DNA of 64,000 nt from an uncultured Bacteroidales bacterium (GTDB lineage Bacteria; Bacteroidota; Bacteroidia; Bacteroidales; UBA932), in NCBI GenBank assembly GCA_946410455.1, contig CAMKAJ010000006.1, forward strand, positions 1-64,000. Direction: 5' to 3'. The notes under the pieces are model-generated. The model searched no databases. It was not told where the DNA came from and was given only the letters and a program-made list of their open reading frames with translations. A program made the position numbers and the translations under genes. The first letter of the stretch is position 1, and each line of letters opens with the position of its first letter. Shown one piece after another: positions 60,193 through 64,000 of the stretch.

Positions 60193-61932
60193 ATGTTTAG
60201 AACAGAAGAAATGAAGAAATTGATATGTGTATTGCTCGCCGCCCTCTTTGTGTTTTCGCCTTGGAGCGCGGACGCTGCAAAGAAACGGCTCCCTAAAGGA
60301 ACCACAGTCTGGGGCCAAGTTCTTGTAGACGGAGCGCCTCGCGGGGGCGTTGTGGTATCTGACGGAACAGAAATCGGCATCACAGACAAGATGGGCTTTT
60401 ATTACCTCAACTCAGCCAAGCGGGAGGGCAGCGTGTTCGTGAGCATTCCCTCCGGCACAGAGGTAGAGAGCAACTGGGGCATGCCGCATTTCTGGGAAAG
60501 GCTCACGGCTCCAGCTTCCGAGGCTGAGCGCCACGACTTCACCCTAAGCTCAGTGGATAACACCAATTATACCCTCCTGGCCATATCCGACATCCACCTT
60601 GCCAACCTGTTCGACGATATCTGGCAGTTCAAGGAGGTCTTTATGCCTCGCTTTATGGAAGAATACGAGAAGGCCCGCGAACATGGCCCCGTGTACTGCC
60701 TCAACTGCGGTGATTCCGTTTACGATCGCTACTGGTACGAGTACGGATACTCCATAGAGAGCTTTCCAGGCACTCTCGCAGAAGTGAAATTCCCCGTGCC
60801 CATGTTCCATGTAATGGGTAACCACGACAATGATGGCGGAGTAGCACGGGAGGGCGATATCGACTTTGCGGCAGCCGAGCGATACCGCCGCACCATGGGT
60901 CCCACTCACTATTCCTTCAACATTGGGCGTGAGCATTACGTTGTGCTCGACAACATCGTGTACCTTAACTCAGAGGGCCGCGTGGATACTTACGAGGGCA
61001 TTACGGGCAAGCGTGACCACGAGCACTACTTCACCCGCGAGCAACTGGAATGGCTCGCCAAGGACCTTGCCACCGTGCAAGACAAGAGCGCCCCGCTCAT
61101 AATCGCCTTCCACTCCCCCATCCTCCGTCACAAAGGAGGACTCACGGAGAAGCAGATTGAATCGCGTTTCCTGCGCGAGGGGCATAGTCCTGAGGAGATG
61201 CTTAATGAGTTCACAGCGTTGCTGAAAGACTTCCCGGAGGTGCACTTCATCTCTGGCCATTCGCACCAGAACATGCTCTGCTACGGCAAAGACGACAGCT
61301 CCCGCTTCCCGTACATCGGCAATATCACGGAGCACAATATCTCCGGGGTGTGCGGATGCTGGTGGCAGACTGCAGCACACGGCGGCAACACCCTGGCGCC
61401 CGACGGCGGACCTGCAGGTTTCGAGGTTTTCCCTGTCAGCGGAGACAATATCGAATGGTATTTCGTTTCTACCGACGACGGCGCCAGCGAGCAGTTCCGC
61501 GTGTTCGACATGAACAGCGTACGCGAATACTACCGCACGAGCGGTGCCGTGAAGGCTTTCTTGAAACACTACGACAAGCGCACAGACTATAGCACAATCG
61601 AGGATAACCTGCTGCTGATCAACGTGTGGGCTTGGGAGAGTAAATGGAAAATCAGCGTGACCGAGAACGGAGTGGAGCTGCCCGTGAAGCACCGCAAGAG
61701 CGAGAACCCGCAGTTCACGCTTGAGTACTATCTGCCCAAGGCGTCCTGGGACGACAACAGCAAGAGCCGCTGGCCGTCAAAGTACAACGATGCGGGCGTT
61801 AAGCCACACTATTTCTGGGCAAAAGCATCTTCACCCACAAGCACGGTGGTGGTTAAAGTAACCGACTCATTCGGGCGCGAGTATGTACAGACCGTCCAGA
61901 GGCCCAAAGCCTTCGGCAAGAAAATGAAATAA
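60193..61932 (+). CDS. Secreted calcineurin-like phosphoesterase with N-terminal beta-sandwich-like domain
   Basis: Signal peptide; LLAISDIHLANL, NCGDSVYD, HVMGNHDND, FISGHSHQN. Confidence 0.88.
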   Translation: MFRTEEMKKLICVLLAALFVFSPWSADAAKKRLPKGTTVWGQVLVDGAPRGGVVVSDGTEIGITDKMGFYYLNSAKREGSVFVSIPSGTEVESNWGMPHFWERLTAPASEAERHDFTLSSVDNTNYTLLAISDIHLANLFDDIWQFKEVFMPRFMEEYEKAREHGPVYCLNCGDSVYDRYWYEYGYSIESFPGTLAEVKFPVPMFHVMGNHDNDGGVAREGDIDFAAAERYRRTMGPTHYSFNIGREHYVVLDNIVYLNSEGRVDTYEGITGKRDHEHYFTREQLEWLAKDLATVQDKSAPLIIAFHSPILRHKGGLTEKQIESRFLREGHSPEEMLNEFTALLKDFPEVHFISGHSHQNMLCYGKDDSSRFPYIGNITEHNISGVCGCWWQTAAHGGNTLAPDGGPAGFEVFPVSGDNIEWYFVSTDDGASEQFRVFDMNSVREYYRTSGAVKAFLKHYDKRTDYSTIEDNLLLINVWAWESKWKISVTENGVELPVKHRKSENPQFTLEYYLPKASWDDNSKSRWPSKYNDAGVKPHYFWAKASSPTSTVVVKVTDSFGREYVQTVQRPKAFGKKMK

Positions 61933-61933
61933 C

Positions 61934-62887
61934 ATGAGAAGAGCGTTGATGGTACTGTTGCTGCTTACTGCGGGGCTGCTTGCCGCCGCACAGTCTTTTG
62001 GAGGCCTGCAAATTGCCCCCGAGTGCAGCAAATTCCTGGTTAAAGAAGGCCGGGGCAGGGCCCAGCAGGGCATGGAGATTTACGGTCGCTACCTGTTCTC
62101 GCTGGAGGACGGAGGCCACGTAAACGTGTACGACTTCAAAAAAGCAGCGCCTGAGCCAGTTGCGGGCTTCGAGCTTGCCTCTTCAGGCAAGGATAACCAT
62201 GCCAACAATGCAGAATTCGGCATAGAGAAAAAGCCGGGAGCCTCTTTCCCGCTCATGTACATATCTAACGGCAAAGTTGGATGCGACATAGAGTGGACCT
62301 GCTTTGTAGAAAGCATCACCCGCAGGGGGAAACGCTTCAATACCGAGCTTGTGCAGACCATCACACTGGACATCAAGGGGTTCAAAGAAGCCGGATATGA
62401 GCCCATCTTTGGAGCTCCAAGCTGGCTGATAGACCGCGAGCGCAAGGCCCTGTGGGTGTTTTCTGCACATCAGCGCACTACGCGCAAAGTTACTCTTAAG
62501 CCTGAGGATAATTTCTATATCGCATATAAGTTCCGGATTCCTACTCTGTCCGAAGGTCCGTCTGTGACGCTAGGGCTGAAAGACTTGCAGGCCCAGGTAA
62601 TCTTTCCTTACGAGACCTGGTTCACCCAGGCCGGTTGTATGTACGACGGCAAGATTTTCTACTGTTTCGGAGTCGGGCGGGCCGATCCGGAGGGACGTCC
62701 TTCTCGCATCCGGGTTTACGACACCGATTCAGGGAGCATCTGCGCAAAGTACGACCTTAACGAGGAGATTCCCGAAGAAATGGAAGATCTGGTCGTGAAA
62801 GACGGCTGGATATATGTAAACACCAATACAAACAGCCGGCAGACAGAGTTTAAGCCCATTGTTTACAAACTTTCTATGCCGCGTTAA
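61934..62887 (+). CDS. Secreted hypothetical protein (possible beta-propeller)
   Basis: Signal peptide MRRALMVLLLLTAGLLAAAQS; 317 aa, no family recognised with certainty. Confidence 0.65.
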   Translation: MRRALMVLLLLTAGLLAAAQSFGGLQIAPECSKFLVKEGRGRAQQGMEIYGRYLFSLEDGGHVNVYDFKKAAPEPVAGFELASSGKDNHANNAEFGIEKKPGASFPLMYISNGKVGCDIEWTCFVESITRRGKRFNTELVQTITLDIKGFKEAGYEPIFGAPSWLIDRERKALWVFSAHQRTTRKVTLKPEDNFYIAYKFRIPTLSEGPSVTLGLKDLQAQVIFPYETWFTQAGCMYDGKIFYCFGVGRADPEGRPSRIRVYDTDSGSICAKYDLNEEIPEEMEDLVVKDGWIYVNTNTNSRQTEFKPIVYKLSMPR

Positions 62888-62917
62888 ATTTTGTTTGGCG
62901 GTCTCGAAATAAATTTT

Positions 62918-62925
62918 TACCTTTG
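62918..62925 (+). promoter_or_regulatory. Bacteroidota promoter (TTTG-N20-TACCTTTG) upstream of tRNA-Glu
   Basis: TTTG 62894-62897, 20-nt spacer, TACCTTTG 62918-62925. Confidence 0.65.
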
Positions 62926-62963
62926 CAGTCCCTATTCCGTATCAACGGGTAGAGAATGAGTTT

Positions 62964-63038
62964 GGTGGGTTCGTATAACGGCTAGTACTCAAGATTTTCA
63001 TTCTTGCAATAGGAGTTCGATTCTCCTACCCACTACCA
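62964..63038 (+). tRNA. tRNA-Glu (TTC), CCA encoded
   Basis: GGTGGGT...ACCCACT acceptor, anticodon arm CAAGA-TTTTCAT-TCTTG. Confidence 0.92.
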
Positions 63039-63060
63039 AAATATTAAAAAAAATAACATA

Positions 63061-63315
63061 ATGGCAAATACAGCTTCAGCAAAGAAGGCCGATCGCCAGA
63101 GCGAAAGGCACCGCCTGCATAACAGATATTATGCACGCACCACACGTAATGCAATCCGCGACATCCGCAACACCACAGACAAGGCAGAGGCCGAGAAGAA
63201 TGCTCCCAAGGTTTATGCAATGATTGACAAGCTTGCAAAGATCGGGGTCATCCACAAGAACAAGGCTTCCAACCTCAAGAGCGGTATTCAGGTTTACATT
63301 AACAAACTGGCCTAA
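63061..63315 (+). CDS. rpsT: 30S ribosomal protein S20
   Basis: [38 protein letters not shown]... Confidence 0.95.
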   Translation: MANTASAKKADRQSERHRLHNRYYARTTRNAIRDIRNTTDKAEAEKNAPKVYAMIDKLAKIGVIHKNKASNLKSGIQVYINKLA

Positions 63316-63322
63316 GACTTCC

Positions 63323-63352
63323 ACAGACGCGTTCCCGACGCGTCTTATTTTT
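63323..63352 (+). terminator. Intrinsic terminator of rpsT
   Basis: AGACGCG-ttcccga-CGCGTCT followed by TATTTTTC. Confidence 0.75.
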
Positions 63353-63359
63353 CAGCAAG

Positions 63360-63433
63360 CGGGATGTAGCGCAGTTGGCTAGCGCACCACGTTCGGGACG
63401 TGGGGGTCGTCCGTTCGAGTCGGATCATCCCGA
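63360..63433 (+). tRNA. tRNA-Pro (CGG)
   Basis: CGGGATG...CATCCCG acceptor, anticodon arm CCACG-TTCGGGA-CGTGG. Confidence 0.93.
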
Positions 63434-63617
63434 CAGAAAGAGCTTCGAGGAAACTCGAAGCTCTTTCTGTCGGGATACCCGACTACTATCCCCCGCAGCC
63501 AGAGGCTGCTGCCCCCAGGGGCATGAGGGGAGGACCCCTCAAACTCCCCCGGCCTTCGGTCTTCGAGTTTCCTCGAAGCTCTTTCTGTCGGGATACCCGA
63601 CTACTATCCCCCGCAGC
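63427..63617 (+). repeat. GC-rich hairpin repeat (family B) at the 3' end of tRNA-Pro, with 46-bp direct repeats
   Basis: Perfect 23-bp stem ATCCCGACAGAAAGAGCTTCGAG-gaaa-...; 46-bp identical repeats at 63454-63499 and 63572-63617. Confidence 0.85.
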
Positions 63618-63648
63618 GAATAGAATTGTAATTCTGCACGATTCTACT

Positions 63649-63656
63649 TATATTTG
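63649..63656 (+). promoter_or_regulatory. Bacteroidota -7 element (TATATTTG) upstream of glycoside hydrolase
   Basis: TAnnTTTG upstream of ATG 63679. Confidence 0.5.
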
Positions 63657-63678
63657 GGAATATAAGTAGTTTATTGAT

Positions 63679-64000
63679 ATGAGAAGATTACTCGCATTGC
63701 TCGCGCTTAGCTTACTGGCGCAACTCTCTTTCGCCCAGACTTGGGCTCCCGCAGGAAATGACATCAAGACCCGCTGGGCGGCTGAGGTTAACCCCAAGGC
63801 TCCGCTGCCGGAGTATCCCAGGCCGCAGATGGTTCGCGGCGACTGGATGAACCTCAACGGACTCTGGGACTACGCCATAGAGGCTCCGGAGGCTGGTTAT
63901 TCTGTCGCCCAGGGCCAGATTCTGGTGCCGTTTGCCATAGAATCCTCTCTCTCTGGAGTTGGTAAATTTGTAGGGCAAGACAAGGCCCTGTGGTACAAGC
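63679..64000 (+). CDS. Glycoside hydrolase family 2-like (beta-galactosidase-type) protein, truncated by window end
   Basis: Signal peptide MRRLLALLALSLLAQLSFAQ; PLPEYPRPQMVRGDWMNLNGLWDYAI...VPFAIESSLSGVG (GH2 sugar-binding domain). Confidence 0.8.
   Translation, partial: MRRLLALLALSLLAQLSFAQTWAPAGNDIKTRWAAEVNPKAPLPEYPRPQMVRGDWMNLNGLWDYAIEAPEAGYSVAQGQILVPFAIESSLSGVGKFVGQDKALWYK

Noticed and set aside
63427-63617. 63-kb element considered an ordinary rho-independent terminator of tRNA-Pro
   Set aside because: The 23-bp perfect stem lacks a following T-tract, and 46-bp direct repeats and similarity to the ygiQ insert point to a repeat family instead, though a terminator role is not excluded.

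Overview
This 64-kb window looks like a chromosomal segment of a Bacteroidota (Bacteroidales-like) genome. The gene content is typical, and many genes have the TAnnTTTG -7 promoter element of that phylum. Most of it is dense core genome: polA, rsmG, rpmH (absent from the supplied ORF track), tadA, argS, rpoD, a DegP-type protease, dnaN, nhaA, ettA, tex, rimP-nusA-infB, lpxA/C/D, proS, tilS, murI, queF, rpsT, and five tRNAs (Gln-TTG, Thr-CGT, Asn-GTT, Glu-TTC, Pro-CGG). The most interesting signals are these: (1) a REP-associated tyrosine (Y1/HUH) transposase next to three ~90-bp bipartite palindromic elements. One is upstream of it, one is inverted downstream, and a third lies 6 kb away. They show covarying stem changes, and two sit precisely between convergent genes. 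(2) A second GC-rich repeat family (CTACTATCCCCC...CCCCCAGGGG...), each copy preceded by a long perfect hairpin. One copy is inserted in frame inside the radical-SAM gene ygiQ, and another is fused to the 3' end of tRNA-Pro. (3) A candidate preQ1-I riboswitch directly in front of a queuosine-precursor transporter-queF operon. (4) A muropeptide-recycling-like cluster with a DUF4922-SpoIID fusion, an AmpG-like MFS protein and a NamZ/DUF1343 protein. Also notable are a half-size RimP, an LpxC without the FabZ fusion common in Bacteroidales, a degenerate proofreading domain in PolA, and an acyltransferase gene whose 3' end is antisense to tRNA-Gln. All assignments come from reading the sequence and from remembered family motifs; no searches were run.
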